Source: Pseudomonas reidholzensis
Lineage (GTDB): Bacteria; Pseudomonadota; Gammaproteobacteria; Pseudomonadales; Pseudomonadaceae
Length of the DNA stretch: 64,000 nt
Assembly (NCBI RefSeq): GCF_900536025.1
Contig: NZ_UNOZ01000029.1
Span: 114,905 to 178,904, forward strand
Reading direction: 5' to 3'
The position numbers were made by a program, and so were the translations under genes. The notes beneath the pieces were generated by a model. It was given only the letters and a program-made list of their open reading frames with translations. It did not search any database and was not told where the DNA came from. This document shows positions 43,417 through 50,855 of the stretch, piece by piece (position 1 is the stretch's first letter; every line of letters begins with the position of its first letter).

Positions 43417-44376
43417 ATGTCCAACTCTTCCACCATCAGCGCGCTGGTGCATACCTTGCGTCATGAAGCCGACGGCATCATCAGCGTCGAGCTGCGCCCT
43501 TGGGGCGACACGGTGTTTGCGCCGTTCGAGGCCGGCGCGCACATCGACCTGCACCTGCCCAACGGCCTGGTGCGCAGCTACTCGCTGCTCAACGCGCCGA
43601 GCGAACCGGGCCGCTATGTGGTCGGCATCCTGCGCGATCGCAACAGCCGCGGCGGCTCGCGCTTCGTCCACGAGCAACTGCGCGTGGGCAGCGAGCTGAA
43701 GATCTCGCAGCCGCGCAACAACTTCGCCCTCGACACCCGCGCCAGCCACAGCGTGCTGGTGGCGGGCGGGATCGGCATCACGCCGATCTACTGCATGTTC
43801 CGCCAGTTGCTCGCGCAGGGCCGCTCGGCCGAGCTGATCTACTGCGCCCGTTCGCGTCGCGAGGCGGCGTTGCTGGAGCAGATCAGCGGGCTCGGGGCGA
43901 AGGTGATCTACCACTTCAACGACGAGAAGGACGCCCTACCAGACCTGGCGGGCTACCTGGCGGGGCGGCCGAGTGACACGCACTTCTATTGCTGCGGGCC
44001 AACGCCGATGCTCGATGCCTTCGAGGCGGCCTGTGAAAACCTGGGTTACCCGCATGCGCATATCGAACGCTTCACGGCGGCGGAGCTGCCACCCTCGGAC
44101 GATGCCCAGGACCGTTACAGCGTGGAGCTGAGCAGGTCAGGCAAGACCCTGGATGTGGAACCTGGGTTGAACCTGCTCGATGTGCTGCTCGAGGCCGGCT
44201 GCGATATCGAGTACAGCTGTCGCGAAGGGGTCTGCGGGTCGTGCGAGACCAAGGTCCTGGAGGGCGACATCGACCACCGTGATGGCGTGTTGACCAAGGC
44301 TGAGCGCGCGGCGAACGGGTCGATGATGGTGTGTGTTTCGGGGTGCAAGAGTCGGCGCCTGGTGCTCGACCTTTGA
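43417..44376 (+). CDS. Oxygenase reductase (PDR/VanB type, FMN + NAD + plant-type [2Fe-2S])
   Basis: A 319-residue electron-transfer protein with the domain order flavin (LRPWGDTVFAPFEAGAHIDLHLPNGLVRSYSLLN), NAD-binding (VLVAGGIGITPIYCMFRQLL ... FYCCGPTPMLDAFEAAC) and C-terminal ferredoxin (CREGVCGSCETKV with a fourth Cys in MVCVSGC). It delivers electrons from NADH to the Rieske oxygenase encoded immediately upstream (22-base gap). Phthalate dioxygenase reductase and VanB have this same layout. It is the last gene of the operon; a strong terminator follows 30 bases later. Confidence 0.93.
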   Translation: MSNSSTISALVHTLRHEADGIISVELRPWGDTVFAPFEAGAHIDLHLPNGLVRSYSLLNAPSEPGRYVVGILRDRNSRGGSRFVHEQLRVGSELKISQPRNNFALDTRASHSVLVAGGIGITPIYCMFRQLLAQGRSAELIYCARSRREAALLEQISGLGAKVIYHFNDEKDALPDLAGYLAGRPSDTHFYCCGPTPMLDAFEAACENLGYPHAHIERFTAAELPPSDDAQDRYSVELSRSGKTLDVEPGLNLLDVLLEAGCDIEYSCREGVCGSCETKVLEGDIDHRDGVLTKAERAANGSMMVCVSGCKSRRLVLDL

Positions 44377-44405
44377 ACTGGCTGTAGGGTTCACGCGTGT
44401 TATTT

Positions 44406-44432
44406 ACCGGTCCTTTTGGGCCGGTTTTTTTT
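44406..44432 (+). terminator. Rho-independent terminator of the catabolic operon
   Basis: ACCGGTCC (44406-44413) pairs with GGGCCGGT (44418-44425, one G-T pair) around a TTTT loop and runs directly into eight T residues. It follows the reductase stop codon by 29 bases. Confidence 0.92.
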
Positions 44433-44550
44433 GCCTTGGGTAACCTCCGCCTGCCCCGCGATGAAGCCCCGTAGCGTGCACTTACGCACAATCCCTGGGC
44501 ACTTCCGTAACTGCCTCCAGCCGCCGTTTCGGGTACGGCACAAAATCACC

Positions 44551-44568
44551 CGTTTCAAATATAAATAA
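44551..44568. promoter_or_regulatory. Operator candidate, copy 3
   Basis: CGTTTCAAATATAAATAA matches about 14 of the 18 bases of copy 1 at 30497-30514 and is the most diverged of the four. Confidence 0.45.
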
Positions 44569-44649
44569 TTGTTTTAGTTGGTAATTTTATATGCAAACCA
44601 GACTGGCACAGAACCTGCTCTATCACTCAGGCAACCCCATTTAAAACAG

Positions 44650-44667
44650 CGTCTCACCCCTAAAACA
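44650..44667. promoter_or_regulatory. Operator candidate, copy 4
   Basis: CGTCTCACCCCTAAAACA closely matches copy 2 (CGTATCACCTATAAAACA). The preceding bases also agree (GCGT in both), so the similarity extends beyond the core. Confidence 0.55.
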
Positions 44668-44780
44668 ATAAAACCCACTCACCCGTTATCCGCTGGCACC
44701 CAAGGTTCTCACGCAACGCCCGATCAAGGGCGAGGGCCCGCTGTTGCCTGCAGAAACCACCCAACCTTGCAGGGCATGGT

Positions 44781-46010
44781 ATGAACAGATATGTGATAAG
44801 CCTCGGTCTGATCGTCAGCAGTTGTGCCAGCTTCGCCGCCGAACCCGGCCCGGCCGCCCCCGACCAGCCGCCCGCGGTGAAAAAGCCCATCCCGCATATC
44901 GCCTGGCGCAGTGACGACGGCCAGAGCAGCCTGGACATCGGCGGTGCCCTGCGGGTGAACTACCGCGATGAACACTGGGACACCACCGAGAACAACGGCC
45001 GGATGCTCTTCGACACCTTGCGCATCGACGTCCAGGCCACTCACCGCCAACTGTTCAGCGACGTCGGCTACTGGTTCCAGGATGACGGCAAGCGCTCCAT
45101 CGACCGCGGCTACATCGGCTATCGCTTCAACCCCCAGTCCAACCTGCAACTCGGCGCACCGTTCAAGCCGTTCGGCCTGGAGCCGTATCCGCAGTTCGGC
45201 TGGAGCTATCACATCCCGTTCTTCATGGGTTATGGCGTCAGTGCCGGCACGGGCCTCAAGTACAGCTACAAGGACCAGGCCTGGGACCTGCAACTGGGCT
45301 ACTTCCCGCGCATGCTGCCGTCCAGCTTGCGCTATTCACCCGAAGTCGGCCGCTACGCCGACCTTGACGACAACGCCGTGCCCTTCACCCAGGCCCGCCA
45401 GGACAACGAAAAGCGCAACCAGCTCAACGCGCGCATCACCCGAACCTTCAGCGGCGACGGTTGGAAGACCGAAATCGGCGCCTCGTTGGCGGCCGCCGAG
45501 CTGTACAACGCCACCACCCGTGACGATGGCGACTATTGGGCGGGCGGCGTGCATGCCCTGGTCAATCGCGGGCCGTGGACCCTGACCGGCCAGGCCATCC
45601 GTTATCAGTACGATCCGCAAAACCCCGCAGGAGTCAGCAATGACTCGGTCCTAATGGGAGGGAACGGCCTGACCCCGGCCTATCTGATCGCCTCGAAGGC
45701 CACAATCGCTGCGGTCAACCTCGGCTATGACGTGTACACCCCGAGCCTCGGCCAGCTGAAGAAGATCAAGCTGTACACCGATTACAGCCGGATGATGAAA
45801 GACCAGCGCGGCTGGGATGATTCACAGATGTTCACCGTCGGCGCGCAGTTCCTGGCCATGCCGATCATGGCCTGGGTCGACCTGACCTGGGCGCGCAACG
45901 CCAACCCGTTCGGCGGTGCAGAGAATGGCACCGGCTGGACCAGCACCAGCTCGGTCGGCAGCAACGACTGGTACTACCGGACCAACATCAACATCGGCTA
46001 CTACTTCTAG
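44781..46010 (+). CDS. Outer-membrane porin (OprO/OprP-like beta-barrel)
   Basis: A 409-residue exported protein. A signal peptide (MNRYVISLGLIVSSCASFA) is followed by a proline-rich linker and a beta-barrel: GALRVNYRDEHWDTTENNGRM, FDTLRIDVQATHRQLFSDVGYWFQDD, and the terminal strand YYRTNINIGYYF with the C-terminal Phe required for barrel assembly. The overall pattern resembles the phosphate-selective porin O/P fold, but the cargo need not be phosphate. Sharing upstream motifs with the ABC importer operon suggests that it is the outer-membrane entry route for the same substrate. The ATG at 44781 has only a weak AGGG upstream. Confidence 0.83.
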   Translation: MNRYVISLGLIVSSCASFAAEPGPAAPDQPPAVKKPIPHIAWRSDDGQSSLDIGGALRVNYRDEHWDTTENNGRMLFDTLRIDVQATHRQLFSDVGYWFQDDGKRSIDRGYIGYRFNPQSNLQLGAPFKPFGLEPYPQFGWSYHIPFFMGYGVSAGTGLKYSYKDQAWDLQLGYFPRMLPSSLRYSPEVGRYADLDDNAVPFTQARQDNEKRNQLNARITRTFSGDGWKTEIGASLAAAELYNATTRDDGDYWAGGVHALVNRGPWTLTGQAIRYQYDPQNPAGVSNDSVLMGGNGLTPAYLIASKATIAAVNLGYDVYTPSLGQLKKIKLYTDYSRMMKDQRGWDDSQMFTVGAQFLAMPIMAWVDLTWARNANPFGGAENGTGWTSTSSVGSNDWYYRTNINIGYYF

Positions 46011-46093
46011 ATCGCCATCGCGGGCAGACACCGTCGCCAAACCCCCTTACGATACACAGGAGCCCACACGCCCATCGCCACCCAGACCCGACC

Positions 46094-46564
46094 ATGACCC
46101 TCGACAGCACGCCCCACTTCAAGAAAGTCCTGTTCCGCCTGGAGCAGGACGCACAAGGCTATCCACCGGCATCGGTCGAAGGCCTCTGGGCCGAACAAGT
46201 CGAAGGCGGCTATCGGCTCGACGGCATTCCCTTCTACGCCTACGGCATTGCCCCCGGCGACCTAATCAGTACCCGCGAAGACGGCGAGCACACCTGGTTC
46301 GAGCGCCTGCAGCACAGCGGCGGCGCCTCGGTGTTCCGGGTCCTGGCCAAGACCCCGGACAGCCTCGAGCCGCTGCGCGCAGCGTTGCTCGAGTTCGGCT
46401 GCCCGAGTGAAGCGGAACAGGCGGTGAAGATGCTCGCGGTCGAAGTGCCGCCCACGGTTTCGCTGGACACCCTGCTCTACTACCTGCTGACCCAGCGCGA
46501 GGCCGGTACGCTGGAGTTCGAGGAAGGCGTGCTGCGCCACGCCATAGCCGACGAGTTTCGGTGA
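46094..46564 (+). CDS. DUF4265 domain protein
   Basis: A 156-residue soluble protein of the DUF4265 type: KVLFRLEQDAQGYPPASVEGLWAEQVEGGYRLDGIPFYAYGIAPGDLISTRED at the start and GGASVFRVLAKTPDSLEPLRAAL in the middle. The family is small and of unknown function, sometimes seen near immunity or toxin genes, though nothing here suggests a toxin. It lies alone between the porin and the iron-regulated sigma factor and is probably unrelated to either. Confidence 0.78.
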   Translation: MTLDSTPHFKKVLFRLEQDAQGYPPASVEGLWAEQVEGGYRLDGIPFYAYGIAPGDLISTREDGEHTWFERLQHSGGASVFRVLAKTPDSLEPLRAALLEFGCPSEAEQAVKMLAVEVPPTVSLDTLLYYLLTQREAGTLEFEEGVLRHAIADEFR

Positions 46565-46607
46565 AAACAGGGCAACAACGAGGCTTCCCAATCCCGCGCG
46601 ACGCGAT

Positions 46608-46626
46608 GATAATGAGACGGCTTATC
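46608..46626. promoter_or_regulatory. Fur-box candidate
   Basis: GATAATGAGACGGCTTATC agrees with about 14 of 19 positions of the Fur consensus (GATAATGATAATCATTATC) and ends 25 bases before the sigma-factor ATG. It would make the FecI-like sigma factor iron-repressed. Confidence 0.6.
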
Positions 46627-46651
46627 AATTAGGACAGCCACAGGATCCGGC

Positions 46652-47179
46652 ATGCCCAGCCTCGATAACAGCCTCGATAACCCTGCGCTCATCGAATCGC
46701 TGTACCTCAAACACAACGCCTGGTTACGCGGCTGGCTATACAACCGCCTGAACAACTCCGCCGATGCCGCCGACCTGGCGCAGGACACCTTCATGCGGGT
46801 CATGCAGCGGCGCATGTCCGGCCCGCTGACCCAGCCGCGCGCCTACCTGCGCACCATCGCCCGCGGCCTGGTGATCGACCTGTGGCGCCACCGTGATATC
46901 GAGCGCGCCTGGCTGGACGCCGTGGCAGAGCTGCCCGAAGAACACACGCTGTCACCCGAGACCAGCCTGCTGGCCCTCGAGGCCCTGATGACCATCGACC
47001 GCATGCTCGACGCGTTGCGCCCGCTGGTGCGCCAGGCCTTTCTGCTGGCGCAGCTGGAAGGGCTGAAGTGCCCGGCGATTGCCGAGCGGCTGGGCATCTC
47101 GGTGGCGACCGTGGAGCGCTACATCGTCCAGGCCATGCGCCATTGCTACAGCGCCACCTTCGAGGCCCAGGCACTGTGA
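46652..47179 (+). CDS. FecI-like iron-starvation ECF sigma factor
   Basis: A 175-residue sigma factor with region 2 (YLKHNAWLRGWLYNRLNNSADAADLAQDTFMRVM) and region 4 (QAFLLAQLEGLKCPAIAERLGISVATVERYIVQAMRHC). It belongs to the FecI group that responds to occupied TonB receptors via a FecR partner. The partner gene follows directly, overlapping by four bases (GTGA), and a receptor with an N-terminal signalling domain comes next, the full cell-surface signalling set. AGGA lies eight bases before the ATG, and a Fur-box candidate stands upstream. Confidence 0.92.
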   Translation: MPSLDNSLDNPALIESLYLKHNAWLRGWLYNRLNNSADAADLAQDTFMRVMQRRMSGPLTQPRAYLRTIARGLVIDLWRHRDIERAWLDAVAELPEEHTLSPETSLLALEALMTIDRMLDALRPLVRQAFLLAQLEGLKCPAIAERLGISVATVERYIVQAMRHCYSATFEAQAL

Positions 47180-48132
47180 GCACGCCCCTGACCGAGCTGC
47201 AGGGCAAGGTCGTCGACGAGGCCATCGACTGGTCCGTGAAGATGACCTTCAACACTCCCGACAGCGCCACCCAGCAAGCCTTCGAGCACTGGCTGGCGGC
47301 CAGCCCCGTGCACCGCCAGGCCTGGCAGCGCATGCAGAGCCTGAGCGGCCACTTCGCCGGCCTGCCCAAGGCCGTCGCGCTGAAAACCCTGAGCAAGCTG
47401 CCCGAGGGTCGCCTGCAGCGCCGACAAGCCTTGAAGCTGCTGGCGGTGCTGGCCGGCGTTGGCGTTACCACCTGGGGTACCCGGCAATACACCCCGTGGC
47501 AGCGGCTGGTAGCCGATTACAGCACCCGAATCGGCGAACACCGGCGCTGGACCCTGGACGATGGCAGTGTCCTGGACCTCAACACCGACAGCGCGATCAG
47601 CGTCGACTTCGCGGCCGACCAGCGCCTGTTGACGTTGTTGCGCGGCGAAGTCGCGCTGGAGTGCGGTGCGGATCAGCGCCCACTGCGCCTACAGACCCCG
47701 GAGTGCCTGCTCGAGGCCTTCGCTACCCGCTTCGAGGTACGCCTGCAGGACGGCGCGACCTGCCTGTCGGTGGCCGACGGCGCGGTGCGCGTGAGCCGCA
47801 GCGCGAGCGCCGAACCCTTGACCGTCCAGCAGGGCGAGCGCTGGCGTATCACTGCCACACAGGCGCTGCGCCTGCCGCCGCCCGACCCGCAGCAGAGTGC
47901 CTGGCGCGATGGCATGTTCATCGCCCGCGACCTGCCCCTGGGCGACGTGCTCAAGGAGCTGGGGCGCTACCGCGTCGGCTACCTGGGCTGCGACCCGCAG
48001 ATCGCGCAGATGATCATCAGCGGCAACTTCAGCACCGACCGGCCAGAGCAGGCCGTGGAGCTGATCGCCGACTCGCATCGCTTGCAGCTGCATCGCCTGA
48101 CGCGGTACTGGGTACGCCTGGCGCCGGCCTGA
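47176..48132 (+). CDS. FecR-like anti-sigma/regulatory protein
   Basis: A 318-residue inner-membrane regulator. An N-terminal cytoplasmic domain (DEAIDWSVKMTFNTPDSATQQAFEHWLAASPVHRQAWQRM, the usual FecR start) is followed by a membrane segment (LKLLAVLAGVGVTTWG, about 97-112) and a periplasmic FecR domain (GEHRRWTLDDGSVLDLNTDSAISVDF, LRGEVALECG, VADGAVRVSRS). The C-terminal domain (LGDVLKELGRYRVGYLG, IAQMIISGNFSTDRPEQAVELI) is the part that contacts the receptor's signalling domain. The GTG start at 47176 overlaps the sigma-factor stop codon. It relays receptor occupancy to the sigma factor. Confidence 0.92.
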   Translation: MSTPLTELQGKVVDEAIDWSVKMTFNTPDSATQQAFEHWLAASPVHRQAWQRMQSLSGHFAGLPKAVALKTLSKLPEGRLQRRQALKLLAVLAGVGVTTWGTRQYTPWQRLVADYSTRIGEHRRWTLDDGSVLDLNTDSAISVDFAADQRLLTLLRGEVALECGADQRPLRLQTPECLLEAFATRFEVRLQDGATCLSVADGAVRVSRSASAEPLTVQQGERWRITATQALRLPPPDPQQSAWRDGMFIARDLPLGDVLKELGRYRVGYLGCDPQIAQMIISGNFSTDRPEQAVELIADSHRLQLHRLTRYWVRLAPA

Positions 48133-48175
48133 GGAGAAAAAGTTTCAGGCGCACTGAGGGGATTTCGATCCTGAG
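48131..48175 (+). promoter_or_regulatory. Possible FecI-type promoter before receptor 1
   Basis: The 94-bp gap between fecR and the receptor gene starts with GAGGAGAAAAAGTTTCAGGC and GATTTCGATCC. A-rich -35-like sequence in this position is common where a FecI-type sigma drives the adjacent receptor. The boxes are not clear enough to assign firmly. Confidence 0.3.
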
Positions 48176-48226
48176 ACGGCATAGCTCTTCGAATGTCCAC
48201 TCACCTCCCATTTCGAGAGCCTTGTC

Positions 48227-50665
48227 GTGACTCAGCGAAACACCTTTTTTGCCCCTGCGCGTAACCTCAACCGAGCCGTACGTGACGCCGTTTTATGCCT
48301 GAGCCTGGGCTTGGTTGCCAGCCATGTGCAGGCTGCGGAGCCGGTCGTCAGCGCGATTCAGATCGATATCCAGACCGGAACGCTGGACGGCGCCCTGGCG
48401 CAGTTGAGCCGGGCTACGGGTTTGAACATCGTGTTTGATCAACGGGTGCTGGCGACCAAAGCCAGCCCTGGGTTGCATGGCCGGTATACGCCGGCGGCGG
48501 CGTTGAATCAGTTGCTGGCCAGCAGTGGGTTGCGGGCGGTGGCGTTGGGGGATGGTGGGTATCAGATCATCGAGATGGCGCGGGAGGATGGAGCGGTTGA
48601 GCTGGGGGCGACGACGATTCAGTCGAAAGGGTTGGGGGAAACGACTGAGGGAACTGGGTCGTATACCACTGGGGTGACCAGTACGGCGACCAAGATGAAT
48701 CTGTCGATTCGGGAGACGCCGCAGTCGATCAGTGTCATCACGCGCCAGCGCATGGACGACCAGCACCTTGCCAGTATCACGGATGTGCTTAACCAGACCC
48801 CGGGCATCACCATGTCCCAGGATGGTGGGGAGCGCTTCAATATCTATTCCCGTGGCAGCGCCATCAACAGCTATCAGTTCGATGGCGTGAACACCAGTCA
48901 GCAAAATGAGACCCGCAATATGCCCAGCACATTGCTGGACATGGCCTTGTATGACCGAATCGAGGTCGTTCGAGGTGCTACGGGGCTTATGACCGGTTCA
49001 GGTGAACCTGGGGGCGTGATCAACCTGATACGCAAGAAGCCGACTCGCGAATTCAAATCCTATGTCAAAGCCACTGTTGGCGCCTGGGATAACTACCGCA
49101 GCGAGGCGGACGTGTCCGGCCCTTTGACCGAAACCGGCAACATCCGGGGCCGCCTGGTCGCAGCCAAGCAAGATAACCATACCTTTATGGACTGGTACGG
49201 CCAGAAGAGAGAGATTGTCTACGGAGTCGTCGAAGCCGATTTGACCGATACGACCCTTGTACGTTTCGGCGTCGATTACCAGAAATACCGTTCAACGGGT
49301 TCTCCCGGCGTTCCCCTGCTCTACACCAATGGCCAACAGACCAATTTTTCGCGCTCCACCAGCTCCGGCGCTCGGTGGATGTACGATGATTTCGAGACCA
49401 TGAACTACACCGCGACGCTCGAGCAACAGTTGACCAACGACTGGAAGCTCAGGGTCGTGACCAATTACATGGACGTAGACCGAGATGCTGACCTGGGCTG
49501 GTATCGCAGCACATCTGGCGCGACCTACCTGGATCAGCAGACTGGCGGTGCCAGTGCCGAGCGGGCAAAAATCTCGGCAGATCAGGTCCAGAAAGGTGTG
49601 GATGTAAATGTGCAGGGCACCTATGACCTGTTTGGGCGCTCTCATGATCTTGTCGTCGGCTACAACTACTCGGATTACGAGAACAACCACGACTCTCTGA
49701 GCGGCGGCAATACCAATTTCAACTTCTACACATGGGACAACTACCTGGCACGTGACAGCTATCGACCCTCGGTATTGCTGGATATCAAGACACGGCAAAG
49801 CGGGTATTTCGTAGCCAACCGATTCAACCTGACCGATGAGCTTCACCTGCTGTTGGGCGCAAGGCTGTCAAATTACAGCTACGACTACAGCTTCACGTCG
49901 CGTATCTCCGGCCTCAATACACCCCGCCATATGCGTGAAACGGGTGAAGTCTCACCGTACGCTGGCGTGGTCTATGACCTAACGCCCGAACAGTCGGTCT
50001 ACGCCAGTTACACCGACATCTTCCAGCCCCAGTCTTCTCAAGACAAAGATGGCCAGGTGCTTGCGCCGGTGGTCGGCAAGAACTACGAAATGGGATGGAA
50101 GGGTGAGTTCTACAATGGCCGGCTGAATGCCAACGCTGCAGTGTTCGTGGTTGAGAGAGACAACTTGGCGGAAATCGACCCAGGACAGACGACGCCTTCA
50201 GGCTCATCGGCCTACCGCGCAGTCGACGGCGCCAAGACCAAAGGCTTCGATCTTGAAATTGCAGGAGAGATCGCACCCGGCTGGAATGTGCAGACGGGGT
50301 ACAGCCATGCCCGGACCGAAGACGCCGATGGGAAGCGTCTGACCACCCAATTACCCATGGACACGTTCCGTCTGTGGACGACGTACCGGCTTGCGGGTGA
50401 GTGGGAAAAACTGACCGTGGGCGGTGGCGTCAACTGGGATTCCAGCAAGTCCCTGACGTTCACCGACGTCAAAAATGCCAAGGCCAAGGATGATGACTAC
50501 GCAGTGGCGAGCCTCATGGCCCGCTACCAGGTCAATGACCATCTTTCGACCACATTGAACGTAAAAAACCTGTTCGATGAGAAGTACTACTCCGGCATGG
50601 CGGGCAGCTACGGCCACTACGGTGAACCCCGTAACGCCACGCTGGATGTGCGTTACGACTTCTGA
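48227..50665 (+). CDS. TonB-dependent siderophore receptor with N-terminal signalling (STN) domain, copy 1
   Basis: An 812-residue outer-membrane receptor. After a signal peptide (cleavage near VQAAEP) comes the secretin/TonB N-terminal signalling domain (IDIQTGTLDGALAQLSRATGLNIVF, up to about residue 115), then the plug (ETPQSISVITRQRMDDQHLASITDVLNQTPGI, VVRGATGLMTGSGEPGG) and the barrel ending NATLDVRYDF. The STN domain means that it can signal through the FecR/sigma pair encoded just upstream. It is closely related to receptor 2 (51873-54317), identical over many plug segments. Start is GTG at 48227. A FpvA-like ferric-pyoverdine receptor, perhaps for a foreign pyoverdine, is likely. Bases 48420-48740 have a different codon flavour (GGG, TTG) from the rest. 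Confidence 0.9.
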   Translation: MTQRNTFFAPARNLNRAVRDAVLCLSLGLVASHVQAAEPVVSAIQIDIQTGTLDGALAQLSRATGLNIVFDQRVLATKASPGLHGRYTPAAALNQLLASSGLRAVALGDGGYQIIEMAREDGAVELGATTIQSKGLGETTEGTGSYTTGVTSTATKMNLSIRETPQSISVITRQRMDDQHLASITDVLNQTPGITMSQDGGERFNIYSRGSAINSYQFDGVNTSQQNETRNMPSTLLDMALYDRIEVVRGATGLMTGSGEPGGVINLIRKKPTREFKSYVKATVGAWDNYRSEADVSGPLTETGNIRGRLVAAKQDNHTFMDWYGQKREIVYGVVEADLTDTTLVRFGVDYQKYRSTGSPGVPLLYTNGQQTNFSRSTSSGARWMYDDFETMNYTATLEQQLTNDWKLRVVTNYMDVDRDADLGWYRSTSGATYLDQQTGGASAERAKISADQVQKGVDVNVQGTYDLFGRSHDLVVGYNYSDYENNHDSLSGGNTNFNFYTWDNYLARDSYRPSVLLDIKTRQSGYFVANRFNLTDELHLLLGARLSNYSYDYSFTSRISGLNTPRHMRETGEVSPYAGVVYDLTPEQSVYASYTDIFQPQSSQDKDGQVLAPVVGKNYEMGWKGEFYNGRLNANAAVFVVERDNLAEIDPGQTTPSGSSAYRAVDGAKTKGFDLEIAGEIAPGWNVQTGYSHARTEDADGKRLTTQLPMDTFRLWTTYRLAGEWEKLTVGGGVNWDSSKSLTFTDVKNAKAKDDDYAVASLMARYQVNDHLSTTLNVKNLFDEKYYSGMAGSYGHYGEPRNATLDVRYDF

Positions 50666-50698
50666 TTTGAGCCACCTAACCGGAACCTTGTAACCGCC

Positions 50699-50743
50699 TC
50701 CTGAAAAACGGCGTTCCCCTCAGCAGAGCGCCGTTTTTCAGGA
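50699..50743 (+). terminator. Strong terminator after receptor 1
   Basis: TCCTGAAAAACGGCG (50699-50713) and CGCCGTTTTTCAGGA (50729-50743) are perfect 15-bp complements around a 15-base loop. The arms include A and T runs, so the hairpin can terminate in both directions. Confidence 0.92.
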
Positions 50744-50773
50744 TCAATCACGATCCGTGACCCAGTCACTGGT

Positions 50774-50797
50774 TAATTTTTCACCGCCTCGACTCGT
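50774..50797 (+). promoter_or_regulatory. PvdS-type iron-starvation box candidate
   Basis: TAATT (50774-50778), 16 bases, then CGT (50795-50797). The iron-starvation box recognised by PvdS-family sigmas is TAAAT-N16/17-CGT, so this is one base off in the -35 part. It lies about 60 bases upstream of the PvdO-like gene. Confidence 0.5.
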
Positions 50798-50855
50798 CTG
50801 AACTGCGAAGCACCGGCCCTTAGCCGCGTGCATTCACCTGTTTCGAGGACCACCG

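Larger units (their letters stand above)
44377..44780. promoter_or_regulatory. Terminator plus AT-rich promoter/operator region of the porin gene
   Basis: This 404-bp region holds the operon terminator at its start and, from about 44540 to 44680, an AT-rich stretch containing two copies of the motif seen before the importer genes. The spacing between copies is about 99 bp here and about 118 bp there. The last 100 bp before the porin ATG show nothing I can name. Confidence 0.7.
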
